DNA of 55,232 nt from Candidatus Obscuribacterales bacterium (GTDB lineage: Bacteria > Cyanobacteriota > Vampirovibrionia > Obscuribacterales > Obscuribacteraceae). The stretch lies in the NCBI GenBank assembly GCA_019745415.1, contig JAIETF010000044.1, forward strand, positions 1-55,232, read 5' to 3'. Both the position numbers and the translations under genes were made by a program. Shown in pieces: positions 1 to 7,656 of this stretch. Under the pieces are notes generated by a model, which saw only the letters and a list, made by a program, of their open reading frames with translations, was not told where the DNA came from and ran no database searches. Every line of letters begins with the position of its first letter. Positions within the stretch are counted from its first letter, which is position 1.

Positions 1-27
1 AAACCCTCCAGAGAGTTATCTAACAGA

Positions 28-789
28 ATGCTTGGAAAGAATCTGCCGCTTTCAACACTGGTTCATGATCAGTCCCTCACCTCGATACAGTTCCCTTTGG
101 GTCTCGGCACCGTAGGCGACATACATGCCGATACAATCATCCTTACCTGGGTGGCGATGATTGTCATCCTCCTAGGTTGCGCTTCGATAAGCGGTTCTTT
201 GGTGGCTGAAGGACCAGGCGGGAAAGGCCAGGCGGTTCTAGAAGGCATTTATACCTTCGTATCTGATATTGCCAAAGGTTCAATCGGCGATCATCGCTAT
301 AAGCCTTATCTGCCTTTACTTTGTGGACTGTTCCTCTTCATCTTGGTATCCAATTTGATCGGGATTTTCCCTTATCCCGTTTTTGAGCATATGGAAGGCT
401 GGCCCCATGTTGGTCATGAGCATTTTGAAGTGGCTGCCGCCACCACCGATTTCAACTTGACTGCTGGTCTTGCTGCTATATCAATTCTCACCTATCTCGG
501 TTCCGGCGTCATGGTGCATGGTTTCGAATATGTGAAGCTTTTCTGCTTGAAGCCGATTGCTCCACTTGAATGGCTTGACCTGGTGATCAGACCTTCAACC
601 CTGGCACTTCGTCTTTTGTTGGTTATCACAGCCGATGAAATGTTGAGAACTGCCTTCTTGAAAATTTGCCCAATGCTTGTTCCTACTGCGATTATGGGCT
701 TTGAAACTTTCATCGCTTTGGTTCAAGCTTTCGTGTTTACACTTCTGACTTCTATCTATATTGGAGCCGCTGTGGCTGAACACCACTAG
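28..789 (+). CDS. atpB: F1Fo ATP synthase subunit a
   Basis: Membrane subunit a of the Fo motor, which forms the half-channels that pass protons to the c ring. The 253-residue protein has about five hydrophobic segments. It carries the conserved SNLIGIFP stretch near residues 108-115, TDFNLTAGLA near 140-149, and the essential arginine in LALRL at Arg195. The usual Gly-Asn after that arginine (RLFGN in most homologues) is replaced here by RLLLV, which is odd for such a conserved place. It is the first gene of the ATP synthase locus in this window. An atpI gene, if present, would lie upstream of the window. A strong terminator follows the stop, so this gene may be transcribed apart from atpE. 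Confidence 0.95.
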   Translation: MLGKNLPLSTLVHDQSLTSIQFPLGLGTVGDIHADTIILTWVAMIVILLGCASISGSLVAEGPGGKGQAVLEGIYTFVSDIAKGSIGDHRYKPYLPLLCGLFLFILVSNLIGIFPYPVFEHMEGWPHVGHEHFEVAAATTDFNLTAGLAAISILTYLGSGVMVHGFEYVKLFCLKPIAPLEWLDLVIRPSTLALRLLLVITADEMLRTAFLKICPMLVPTAIMGFETFIALVQAFVFTLLTSIYIGAAVAEHH

Positions 790-814
790 GTCAGGGTATT
801 GTCAAGATCAGGGA

Positions 815-844
815 CGGGGGAGGCGACTCTCCCGTTTATTTTTT
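815..844 (+). terminator. Intrinsic terminator after atpB
   Basis: An 8-bp stem (815-822 with 827-834, one G-T pair) closes a GCGA tetraloop of the GNRA type and is followed at once by TTTATTTTTT. This is a textbook rho-independent terminator 25 bases after the atpB stop. It would end or weaken transcription before atpE. Confidence 0.85.
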
Positions 845-854
845 GTTTGTCTAC

Positions 855-890
855 TTTTGGAATTAAACCGATATCGGTTTAGTTCCAAAA
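855..890. repeat. Dispersed palindrome, copy 1 (atpB-atpE gap)
   Basis: A 36-base inverted repeat is centred between 872 and 873. It has the core AAACCGATATCGGTTT and outer arms TTTTGGAAT and AGTTCCAAAA. The only non-complementary position is T863 against G882, which would be a G-U pair in RNA. The same 16-base core occurs at 22332-22347 and 40213-40228 with different but again self-complementary arms. It is not a classical terminator, because T runs precede the stem and A runs follow it. Confidence 0.85.
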
Positions 891-1114
891 ATGAATCGGC
901 AAGTTTTCGTTCACTCGACAATAAAAACCCCCGCTTTGAAACCCGCTTGCCAAGCACACGCGTCAAGCATTAATAGACTTGCTTAGGAAATTGTTCACTT
1001 TTGATTGATGAAAATATTGGCTGTTTGCTTTCTTCAGCCCTTCAAAGCTGCCTGGTGTTCGGGTTTTGAGACGTGTTAACGGTCTCTCACCCCCACAGGA
1101 TGGCACTTTCAGCC

Positions 1115-1123
1115 TGATATAAT
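1115..1123 (+). promoter_or_regulatory. Candidate extended -10 promoter for atpE
   Basis: TGATATAAT is a perfect TATAAT with the TGn extension, 79 bases upstream of the atpE start. No good -35 box is seen 17 bases further up, as is usual for extended -10 promoters. The terminator after atpB makes a separate promoter for atpE and the genes behind it likely. The rest of the 790-1201 gap shows no convincing gene. Confidence 0.55.
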
Positions 1124-1201
1124 CTGATTGCCTCGTGGAGAACCAGGTAGGGTCTCTATTTTGGGGCGGCTGGCGAAACGGTCATTTTAAGGAGAATTGC
1201 A

Positions 1202-1498
1202 GTGGACCACCAATTGATTGCCCAGGCTGGAACAGCGGCAAGCGGTATTGACAATATTACCCTGATCAAGTGCGCAGCGCTTCTCAGCGCAGGTATCGGC
1301 GCAATCGGCGTAGGCGTTCCTGGTATCGGTATCGGTATTGCCGCCTCTAGAGCTCTCGAAGGTATGGCTCGTCAACCCGAAATGCAGGGCAAACTTCTCG
1401 TCAACGGCATCATCTTCGCCGCTTTGATGGAAGCTCTCGGTCTCTTCGCCTTCCTCGTCGCTCTTCAGCTCGTCGGTATCGGCAACGCCAATCACTAA
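1202..1498 (+). CDS. atpE: F1Fo ATP synthase subunit c
   Basis: Proteolipid c subunit that forms the rotating ring of Fo. It has two hydrophobic helices: a glycine-rich first helix (GIGAIGVGVPGIGIGIAA, about residues 31-48) and a second helix carrying the ion-binding carboxylate Glu77 in LMEALGLF. The polar loop ARQPE is present. The Na+-ring residues (Gln in helix 1, Ser/Thr after the Glu) are absent, so proton coupling is expected. The start is GTG with the ribosome site AAGGAG 7 bases upstream. At 98 residues it is about 17 longer at the N-terminus than the usual 81-82. It lies 412 bases after atpB and 91 before the b' gene, and a strong hairpin follows its stop. Confidence 0.93.
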   Translation: MDHQLIAQAGTAASGIDNITLIKCAALLSAGIGAIGVGVPGIGIGIAASRALEGMARQPEMQGKLLVNGIIFAALMEALGLFAFLVALQLVGIGNANH

Positions 1499-1508
1499 TA
1501 TTGGCAGG

Positions 1509-1537
1509 CAGCTCCTCCTCAAGAAAAGGAGGAGCTG
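1509..1537 (+). promoter_or_regulatory. Strong hairpin directly after atpE
   Basis: Eleven perfect base pairs (CAGCTCCTCCT at 1509-1519 with AGGAGGAGCTG at 1527-1537) enclose a 7-base loop, starting 10 bases after the atpE stop. No T run follows, so it is unlikely to terminate transcription. It more likely protects or processes the 3' end of the atpE message. This would suit a subunit needed in many copies per complex. Confidence 0.7.
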
Positions 1538-1589
1538 TGCTATGGGCTCAGCCCGTCGGTAGCAACATCTGAAGAGAGAAACAGGCAAG

Positions 1590-2069
1590 ATGCTCGAAGT
1601 AAACGGCACATTACTGATTCTGGTGGTGAGCTTTCTGGCATTTATCTATTTGCTAGACAAAGTTTTCGTATCACCAGTGTCTAAGGTTCTGGAAGTCAGA
1701 GCCAAGAAAATACAAGATGATCTCAATGCCTCTAAAAAGGCACGGGTCGAAGCTGAAGAAATTCTCGCCCAGTACCAGAAGCATCTGGCCGAAGTGAGAG
1801 ACAAGGCTCAAGCCACCATCAGTGATGCAGTGGCGGCAGCGCAGAAAAACCGTAACGAAGAACTAGGCAAGATTATGGAGCAGGGTCGCGAAAAGCTTAC
1901 TGCCGCCAAAGTCACCCTGCAAGCCGAAAAGCAGCAACTTGTCGACCAGTTGGTCGATGAACAGGTGAACCTGGTGCAGACCATAATTGCGAAATTGGTC
2001 GGAGTCGGAGGCAATAGCCAGAGCCTTGACAGAGAAAGAGTGAAACGTTCGCTCGAGGAGGCTTGCTGA
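1590..2069 (+). CDS. atpF': F1Fo ATP synthase subunit b' (first b-type subunit)
   Basis: Peripheral-stalk subunit of the b family. One N-terminal membrane segment (about residues 5-22) is followed by a long charged helix rich in Ala, Glu, Lys and Gln to the end, as expected for a b/b' coiled-coil dimer. Its place directly after atpE and before a second b-type gene matches the b' gene of cyanobacteria (there often called atpG). Length is 159 residues. Its stop TGA shares one base with the ATG of the next gene, so translation of the two stalk partners is probably coupled. Which of the two is b' is inferred from gene order only. Confidence 0.88.
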   Translation: MLEVNGTLLILVVSFLAFIYLLDKVFVSPVSKVLEVRAKKIQDDLNASKKARVEAEEILAQYQKHLAEVRDKAQATISDAVAAAQKNRNEELGKIMEQGREKLTAAKVTLQAEKQQLVDQLVDEQVNLVQTIIAKLVGVGGNSQSLDRERVKRSLEEAC

Positions 2070-2629
2070 TGTTTTTTGCAGAAGTGGAAGCACCCGGCAT
2101 TATGAGCATCTTCGAAAATAACTTGATCAACTGGCTATTGCTGGTTGCTTTCATGTATTGGGTGCTCGCTAAATTTTTGCCTCCGGCTTTCAAATCTAGA
2201 GAAGATGGTATCAACGCCACTCTCACCGCTGCTCGCGAAGCACGCAGTCAGGCGGAAGCTCTGCTTTCTAAGCAGAAAGAAGCTGTGGCTAATGCCGAGA
2301 AAGAAGCTGATCAGATTTTGGATGAAGCCAAGAAAGCCGCCAAAGAAATGCAGGCTTCAATCGAAGAGCAGACACGTAAAGATGTTGCCGACATGCTCGC
2401 TAAATTTGAGAATGCTGTGGCTGCTGAGCGTCAGATGCTAGTCACTGAAATGCGTCAAGCTTCGGTGAAAGCAGCCATGCAGCTTGCCCGCGAGCAGTTG
2501 GCATCTGCTGTCACCCCTGAGGTTCGTTCTCAGTTGCTCAATCAGTTTATGGAGCAGCTCGAGACAATGAACACAACTAAAGGAACGATGACTGCCGGCT
2601 CCGGCGCATCGCTCTCGGCAACCAAGTAG
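2069..2629 (+). CDS. atpF: F1Fo ATP synthase subunit b
   Basis: Second b-type stalk subunit, 186 residues. A short N-terminal stretch and one membrane helix (about 15-34, INWLLLVAFMYWVLAKFLPP) precede a long heptad-like helix rich in Ala, Lys, Glu and Gln. I chose the ATG at 2069: it overlaps the preceding stop (TGATG) and has GAGGAGG 7 bases upstream, whereas the TTG at 2063 lies inside that ribosome site. With the preceding gene it should form the b/b' heterodimer that holds delta and alpha in place. A four-copy 15-base tandem repeat begins at its last codon. Confidence 0.92.
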   Translation: MFFAEVEAPGIMSIFENNLINWLLLVAFMYWVLAKFLPPAFKSREDGINATLTAAREARSQAEALLSKQKEAVANAEKEADQILDEAKKAAKEMQASIEEQTRKDVADMLAKFENAVAAERQMLVTEMRQASVKAAMQLAREQLASAVTPEVRSQLLNQFMEQLETMNTTKGTMTAGSGASLSATK

Positions 2630-2683
2630 GCAGTGACAAAGTAGGCGATGACAAAGTAGGCGGTGACAAAGTAGGGAGTGATG
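2624..2683 (+). repeat. 15-bp tandem repeat, four copies, atpF-atpH junction
   Basis: Four units of AAGTAGGC(A/G)(G/A)TGACA run from 2624 to 2683; the last is degenerate and supplies AGGGAG, the likely ribosome site of atpH. The first unit starts with the last lysine codon and TAG stop of atpF, so every unit repeats AAG TAG in the same frame. It looks like a recent expansion of the atpF 3' end. Confidence 0.9.
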
Positions 2684-2684
2684 A

Positions 2685-3230
2685 ATGAATACTGAACTGC
2701 AAGGTATAGCTGCGCAATATTCAGAAGCTGTTTTGGATTTGGCTGAAAAAGCCAATGAGGCAGATAAAGTTCTAGCTGAGATCAATCTGGTTAATGAAGT
2801 CATCGGTTCAGATCGAGATATGACAGTGGTTCTCAACCACCCGTCCATTTCATCAGATGAGAAGAAGAAATTTCTTTCTTCTTTGTTCAGCGGTAAGTTG
2901 AGCGAACTGACCGGTACTTTGCTCAATCTTTTGGCAGACAAGCGTCGACTCGATATTCTTCCTTTTATTGAATCGAGTTATCGAGGACTGCTTAACAAGC
3001 GCAAGAATATTCTCACAGCCTCGCTCAGCTGCGCCGAGCCGCTGGGAGATGCCGCCATCGCCAATATAAAGGCTCAGCTTACTGAGCACTTGGGCAAGAA
3101 GCTTGAACTGGAAGTAAAAGTTGACAGCTCTCTTATAGGTGGAGTGGTGCTCAAGATTGGCGACCAGGTCATTGACGGCAGCTTGAAAGGCAAGCTCAAG
3201 ACCATAGAAAAGGCGCTACTTTCAGTTTAG
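2685..3230 (+). CDS. atpH: F1Fo ATP synthase subunit delta
   Basis: Delta subunit (OSCP family), which ties the b/b' stalk to the top of the alpha-beta hexamer. The 181-residue length is normal. The N-terminal helical domain (to about residue 105) has the YSEAVLDLAE-type start and LLNLLADKRRLDILPFI. The C-terminal part has the family-typical LEVKVDSSLIGGVVLKIGDQ (about 145-164) and ends in a helix. The ATG at 2685 has AGGGAG upstream inside the repeat that separates it from atpF. Confidence 0.94.
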   Translation: MNTELQGIAAQYSEAVLDLAEKANEADKVLAEINLVNEVIGSDRDMTVVLNHPSISSDEKKKFLSSLFSGKLSELTGTLLNLLADKRRLDILPFIESSYRGLLNKRKNILTASLSCAEPLGDAAIANIKAQLTEHLGKKLELEVKVDSSLIGGVVLKIGDQVIDGSLKGKLKTIEKALLSV

Positions 3231-3292
3231 AAAACGGTTTTACAAATAACGATAGTACGGAACATCAAAGAAGCAGAGGTTAAAGACGAACC

Positions 3293-4816
3293 ATGGCAAT
3301 CAGGCCCGACGAAATTACATCAGTTCTCAAAAGCCAGTTGGAAAATTATCGTTCTTCGCTGAACGTAACCAACGTCGGTAGCGTACTGCAGGTGGGCGAT
3401 GGTATCGCTCGCATCTACGGCATGGAAAAAGCCATGGCTGGTGAACTGGTCGAATTCGATGACGAAGAAAAGACCATGGGTATGGTCTTGAACCTTGAAG
3501 AAGACAACGTTGGTGTGGTTGTACTCGGTGAAGGCCGCAAGATTTTTGAAGGCATGGAAGTGCGCACCACCGGCAAGATCGCTTCAGTACCAGTGGGTGA
3601 AGCTCTGCTCGGTCGTGTCGTCAACGCTATCGGTCAGCCCATGGACGGCAAAGGTCCGATCAATACAAGCGAATTTTCGCCCATCGAAGTAAAAGCTCCT
3701 GGTATTGTCAGCCGCAAATCAGTACACGAGCCTCTCATGACTGGTATTGCCGCTATCGACGGTATGATCCCGATTGGCCGCGGACAGCGCGAACTAATCA
3801 TCGGCGACCGTCAAACCGGCAAAACCGCCGTCGCTATCGATGCCATCATCAACCAGAAGAATCAGCCCAACCGTCCGATCTGTATTTACGTAGCAATCGG
3901 TCAGAAAAACTCCAACGTCGGCAAAATCCAGAAAATTTTGGAAGAGCACGGCGCCATGGAATACACCATCATCGTCAACGCTCCGGCAACAGCCGCCCCC
4001 GCTCTGCAATTCCTCGCTCCTTATGCCGGTGTGGCCATGGGTGAGTACTTCATGAACAGAGGACAGCATGCTCTCTGCGTTTATGATGACCTCTCCAAGC
4101 ACGCTAACGCCTATCGTGCCATGAGCTTGCTGCTTCGCCGTCCTCCAGGTCGTGAAGCTTTCCCAGGAGACGTCTTCTATCTGCACAGCCGTCTTTTGGA
4201 GCGTGCCGCTAAACTGTCCGATAAATTAGGAGCTGGCTCACTTACCGCCTTGCCCATTATCGAAACCCAAGCCGGCGACGTATCCGCTTACATTCCCACC
4301 AACGTCATTTCAATTACCGACGGTCAGATCTTCCTTGAGACCGACCTCTTCTATGCCGGTGTCCGTCCTGCTATCAACGCCGGTATCTCGGTCAGCCGCG
4401 TAGGCGGTTCCGCCCAGACCAAGGCTATGAAATCTGTAGCTGGTAAATTGCGTCTCGACCTGGCTCAGTTCAGAGAATTGGAAGCCTTCGCTCAGTTTGC
4501 TTCCGACCTCGACAAGTCGACCCAAGATCAGATTCGCCGCGGTCAGAAACTGACCGAGGTTCTGAAACAGCCTCAGTATCAGCCGCTCAGCTTGGCTCAA
4601 CAGGTTTCGATCATCTTTGCTGCCAACAAAGGCATTCTCGATGATGTCGAAGGCAAGAACATTTCCAAATTCAAAGCCGAGTGGTTCAAATATCTTTCCA
4701 CCCAAGCGAAAGATCTCGAGACCAAACTCTTGAGCGGCGACAAACTGACTGATGCTGAAGAGCAATCAATGGTCGACCATCTCAACAAGTTCAAGTCAAA
4801 CTACTTCAAACCCTAG
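3293..4816 (+). CDS. atpA: F1Fo ATP synthase subunit alpha
   Basis: Alpha subunit of the F1 hexamer, carrying non-catalytic nucleotide sites. The 507 residues include the beta-barrel domain (about 25-95), the P-loop GDRQTGKT at 171-178, the family signature [14 protein letters not shown] near 359-372, and the helical C-terminal domain. All are intact and of normal length. It sits 62 bases after atpH and 13 before the gamma gene. The catalytic partner beta is not in this window. In cyanobacteria atpD and atpC form a separate operon, so that is the likely situation here. Confidence 0.98.
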   Translation: MAIRPDEITSVLKSQLENYRSSLNVTNVGSVLQVGDGIARIYGMEKAMAGELVEFDDEEKTMGMVLNLEEDNVGVVVLGEGRKIFEGMEVRTTGKIASVPVGEALLGRVVNAIGQPMDGKGPINTSEFSPIEVKAPGIVSRKSVHEPLMTGIAAIDGMIPIGRGQRELIIGDRQTGKTAVAIDAIINQKNQPNRPICIYVAIGQKNSNVGKIQKILEEHGAMEYTIIVNAPATAAPALQFLAPYAGVAMGEYFMNRGQHALCVYDDLSKHANAYRAMSLLLRRPPGREAFPGDVFYLHSRLLERAAKLSDKLGAGSLTALPIIETQAGDVSAYIPTNVISITDGQIFLETDLFYAGVRPAINAGISVSRVGGSAQTKAMKSVAGKLRLDLAQFRELEAFAQFASDLDKSTQDQIRRGQKLTEVLKQPQYQPLSLAQQVSIIFAANKGILDDVEGKNISKFKAEWFKYLSTQAKDLETKLLSGDKLTDAEEQSMVDHLNKFKSNYFKP

Positions 4817-4829
4817 GCTAGGATAAACA

Positions 4830-5714
4830 ATGGCTAACCTTAAAGCTATTAGACAGAGAATCAAGTCTGTTCAATCGACTCAGAAAATCACTCGAGCTAT
4901 GCGACTTGTCGCTGCCGCGAAGGTGCGTCGTGCTCAGATGCGTGTGCAGGGTGCCAGACCTTTTACCCAAGCTGTGGTAAGGATCTTGCGAGAAGTAGTG
5001 GCTGAAGTCAGCCCTATCGATTTGCACGGCATTCCTCTTTTAGAGAAGCGGCCGATCAAGAAAGTGGCGATCATCGTTCTTTCTTCCGACCGAGGTCTTT
5101 GCGGCGGTTACAACACCTCGGTTTTCCGGGAAGTGATGAGCCGAATCAGTGTGCTGCAAGGTGAAGGCAAAGAAGTGGGACTGATTCTGGTCGGCATGAA
5201 GGCTAATTCCTTCTTTAAGTCGATCAAAGTCGAAAAAATGAAGAGCTATACTCTTCTGCCTGCTATACCGACAGTTGAAGAAGCCAAACTTATCGCCGGT
5301 TATGCTGGTGAGCTCTACACAGAGGGCAAGGTCGACGCAGTGGAAGTAATTGGTACCGACTTCATATCGCTTTTGCGCTCTGAAGTCGTGAATACCAAAT
5401 ATTTGCCGGTGGAACTACCCGCCGCCATGGAGAAGTCGACAGCGGCCACGCCTCTTAGACTTTTCGAGCCTTCCATACTGACGGTCATGGAAGAAGAGCT
5501 TCTGCCTAAGTACATTGAGAACGTTATTTTCCAGGCGCTCCTCGAAGCTTCGGCTTCAGAACTAGCGGCTAGAATGAATGCCATGACCAATGCTTCGAAT
5601 AATGCTCGCGATTTGATAAGCAGCCTCACCCTGGTCTATAACAAAGCCAGACAGGCTGCCATCACTCAAGAACTGCTCGAAATCGTCGGTGGTGCCGAAG
5701 CTCTCAAAGGCTAA
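4830..5714 (+). CDS. atpG: F1Fo ATP synthase subunit gamma
   Basis: Central-stalk gamma subunit that turns inside the alpha-beta ring. The N-terminal helix (RQRIKSVQSTQKITRAMRLV, about 8-27) and the C-terminal helix (AMTNASNNARDLI, about 248-260) form the coiled coil. Between them lies the Rossmann-like domain with the conserved SSDRGLCGGYN near residue 87. Length is 294 residues. In many cyanobacteria this gene is called atpC. No cysteine-bearing redox insertion of the plant type is visible. It is the last ATP synthase gene here. A hairpin lies about 40 bases after the stop. Confidence 0.95.
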   Translation: MANLKAIRQRIKSVQSTQKITRAMRLVAAAKVRRAQMRVQGARPFTQAVVRILREVVAEVSPIDLHGIPLLEKRPIKKVAIIVLSSDRGLCGGYNTSVFREVMSRISVLQGEGKEVGLILVGMKANSFFKSIKVEKMKSYTLLPAIPTVEEAKLIAGYAGELYTEGKVDAVEVIGTDFISLLRSEVVNTKYLPVELPAAMEKSTAATPLRLFEPSILTVMEEELLPKYIENVIFQALLEASASELAARMNAMTNASNNARDLISSLTLVYNKARQAAITQELLEIVGGAEALKG

Positions 5715-5751
5715 CTTCGCCTGCTCCTTAAGGCATCAGTTGATTTATCAT

Positions 5752-5781
5752 AAGCAGAAGTGCTGTACTAGCCTTCTGCTT
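5752..5781 (+). terminator. Hairpin ending the ATP synthase operon
   Basis: AAGCAGAAG (5752-5760) pairs with CTTCTGCTT (5773-5781). An outer AAGGCA/TGCCTT pairing (upstream half near 5730) can extend it. The tail is TGCCTTAGATAATTAATT rather than a clean T run, so it is either a weak terminator or a 3'-end stabiliser. Confidence 0.45.
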
Positions 5782-5821
5782 TGCCTTAGATAATTAATTC
5801 CATACTGGCAGCCTCTGGCTA

Positions 5822-5827
5822 TATAAT
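5822..5827 (+). promoter_or_regulatory. Candidate -10 box upstream of the SpoIID-like gene
   Basis: A perfect TATAAT lies 34 bases before the chosen start at 5861, after the hairpin that ends the ATP synthase genes. No clear -35 is present, so this is only a candidate. Confidence 0.35.
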
Positions 5828-5860
5828 GCCTTTAGGTCTTTTTCTTTGGGCTGCAATGGC

Positions 5861-7639
5861 ATGACAGATAGCAAGCAAGCAAATAGCGAAAATTTGGATA
5901 GAAGAAAAATCTCTGTCGAAATTTTGAGTTCGAGCTGTGATCTTGCCATCAGTGATGATGAGGCGGCTGGTGTCATGGCCGCACTTAGAGCCTATTTGCA
6001 GTGGCAAGATGAAAAGAAAAAAGCCAAGCCCAAGCAAAACTCGGATAGCAATTGGGTCAAATCGGGGCGACCGACGACACCGTCGGCAATGCCTTCTTCT
6101 TGGCGCAGTCTCACCTTGTCTTTGACCCTTTTACTATCTTCAGTCTTAACCGCCACCGGCGTCGGTGCGCAAGAGTCTTCTAGAGAAATTAGGGTTGGCG
6201 ACTCAGACCGGTCTTCCGAGATCAGCGAAATCCGGCAAGATTCTAGACCTCAGGCTATCAGCTTAGCAGCCGCCAAGACGGCTCCGCCCTTTCATATCAG
6301 AGTGCTAGTCAAAGAAGGCGAGCGTTTCGACCTTGATATTCCCGATGGTGCCGCCGTCTATAGTGTCGCTGATGGTGCATTGGTCGGAAACCTACCTTCT
6401 ACCACCGGCTTTACCGCTTCTCTCAATTTCAAGCAAGGCAAACAGCTGGCTTTGCGGGGCAAGGGTGCCAGTGATCGTGTTTTGAGCCCGGTCGAGAATG
6501 TAGTCTTCACACCCACCACTGCTTCTGCAATCAAAGGATCCTTAGAAAAGCTTTTACCTTTAGAGGGGGCGGCGGCGCCGCAGGAAATGCTTACCTCTTC
6601 TGAAGGAAACTCAGGCAAAGACAAAATTGATGGTTCGCAGGGCTATATCATCGTTCCGCCCGAGGGACGCCAGTCTAGTTGTCTGATTGGGGTGGGCAAT
6701 CGCTATTATCGCGGATCAATGTTGCTCAAGCCGACTGTCAAGAATGGTGTTAGCCAAATCAGTGCGATCAATCTATTGCCGGTGGAAGATTATTTGCTTT
6801 CGGTGGTACCATCAGAGGTGCCGAGAAGTTGGCCGGACGAAGCCTTGAAAGCTCAAGCAGTGGCCGCGCGTTCTTATGCCTATGCCAACCTAAACAAAAA
6901 TCAAAAACTAGGCTTTGATGTGAGAGATACGGTGGATGACCAGGTTTATCTCGGCGTTCAGTCGGAGAGTGAAGAAACCAACCGAGCCTGCGCCGAAACC
7001 CGCGGCATAGTCTTGAAACATAACGGCAAGGTGATTTCGGCATTCTTTCATAGTACCAGCGGCGGCACCACCGAAGTTTCCGAGTCGGTTTGGGGTAAGC
7101 CTCTTCCTTATCTAAAATCAGTCTACGACTATGACGACGAATCGCCTCATTTTAATTGGCAGCGTGAAGTGAAGGTGCAGACCTTAACTAATTTACTGCA
7201 ACAAGCCAGCGGTCCCCAGTCTAATGGGTCAGGTAGTATATCGCCGCCAGTTAGCCCGCTTTTATCCGATGGCAGCAGTCGTAGCGAAAGAGTGCTGGCA
7301 TTACTGGTTGTCAGTCGCTATCCGGGTGAAGCCAAGCGCGTAAAGAATCTTATGGTGGTGGGTGAGTCCCGTATAAGGCTGCTTTCGGGGGCTGAAGCCA
7401 GGAGGCTCTTTAACCTGCCCAGCACGCAGTTTTCGGTCTATCAAAATGGAGACGCCTTTATTTTTGGGGGACGGGGCTTCGGCCACGGCTTAGGCCTATC
7501 GCAATGGGGAGCCAAAGCCTTAGCCGATCGGGGTTATAATGCAGCTCAGATTCTTTCGTATTACTATAAAGATGTGACGATTGAGTCTCTACCCGGCACC
7601 AGCCTACTAGATGGACTGAGGCAGGAGTCGTCCATATAG
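5861..7639 (+). CDS. SpoIID/LytB-domain protein with cytoplasmic N-terminal extension
   Basis: The C-terminal half is a SpoIID/LytB domain. It has LLPVEDYLLSVVPSEVP, then EALKAQAVAARSYA, then FFHSTSGGTTE and finally GRGFGHGLGLSQWGAKALADRG. SpoIID proteins cut or help cut denuded peptidoglycan glycan strands; outside spore formers their role is wall remodelling. Counting from the ATG at 5861 (592 residues), a hydrophobic signal or anchor spans about 83-105. It is preceded by some 75 hydrophilic residues containing DDEAAGVMAALRAYLQW. An in-frame ATG at 6089 would give a standard signal peptide ending in VGA-Q, so the true start is open: TTG 5846, ATG 5861 or ATG 6089. I prefer 5861 because the upstream reading frame is protein-like. 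The next gene follows after 17 bases. Confidence 0.82.
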   Translation: MTDSKQANSENLDRRKISVEILSSSCDLAISDDEAAGVMAALRAYLQWQDEKKKAKPKQNSDSNWVKSGRPTTPSAMPSSWRSLTLSLTLLLSSVLTATGVGAQESSREIRVGDSDRSSEISEIRQDSRPQAISLAAAKTAPPFHIRVLVKEGERFDLDIPDGAAVYSVADGALVGNLPSTTGFTASLNFKQGKQLALRGKGASDRVLSPVENVVFTPTTASAIKGSLEKLLPLEGAAAPQEMLTSSEGNSGKDKIDGSQGYIIVPPEGRQSSCLIGVGNRYYRGSMLLKPTVKNGVSQISAINLLPVEDYLLSVVPSEVPRSWPDEALKAQAVAARSYAYANLNKNQKLGFDVRDTVDDQVYLGVQSESEETNRACAETRGIVLKHNGKVISAFFHSTSGGTTEVSESVWGKPLPYLKSVYDYDDESPHFNWQREVKVQTLTNLLQQASGPQSNGSGSISPPVSPLLSDGSSRSERVLALLVVSRYPGEAKRVKNLMVVGESRIRLLSGAEARRLFNLPSTQFSVYQNGDAFIFGGRGFGHGLGLSQWGAKALADRGYNAAQILSYYYKDVTIESLPGTSLLDGLRQESSI

Positions 7640-7656
7640 TCCTTGAGAGGTTTCCC

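Noticed and set aside
855..890. Reading the palindromes as intrinsic terminators.
   Set aside because: Each has T runs before and A runs after the stem on both strands, the reverse of what a terminator needs, and a true terminator already follows atpB.
761..973. Open frame between atpB and atpE (70 codons, plus strand).
   Set aside because: It runs through the terminator and the palindrome, overlaps the end of atpB, and its translation has no protein-like character.
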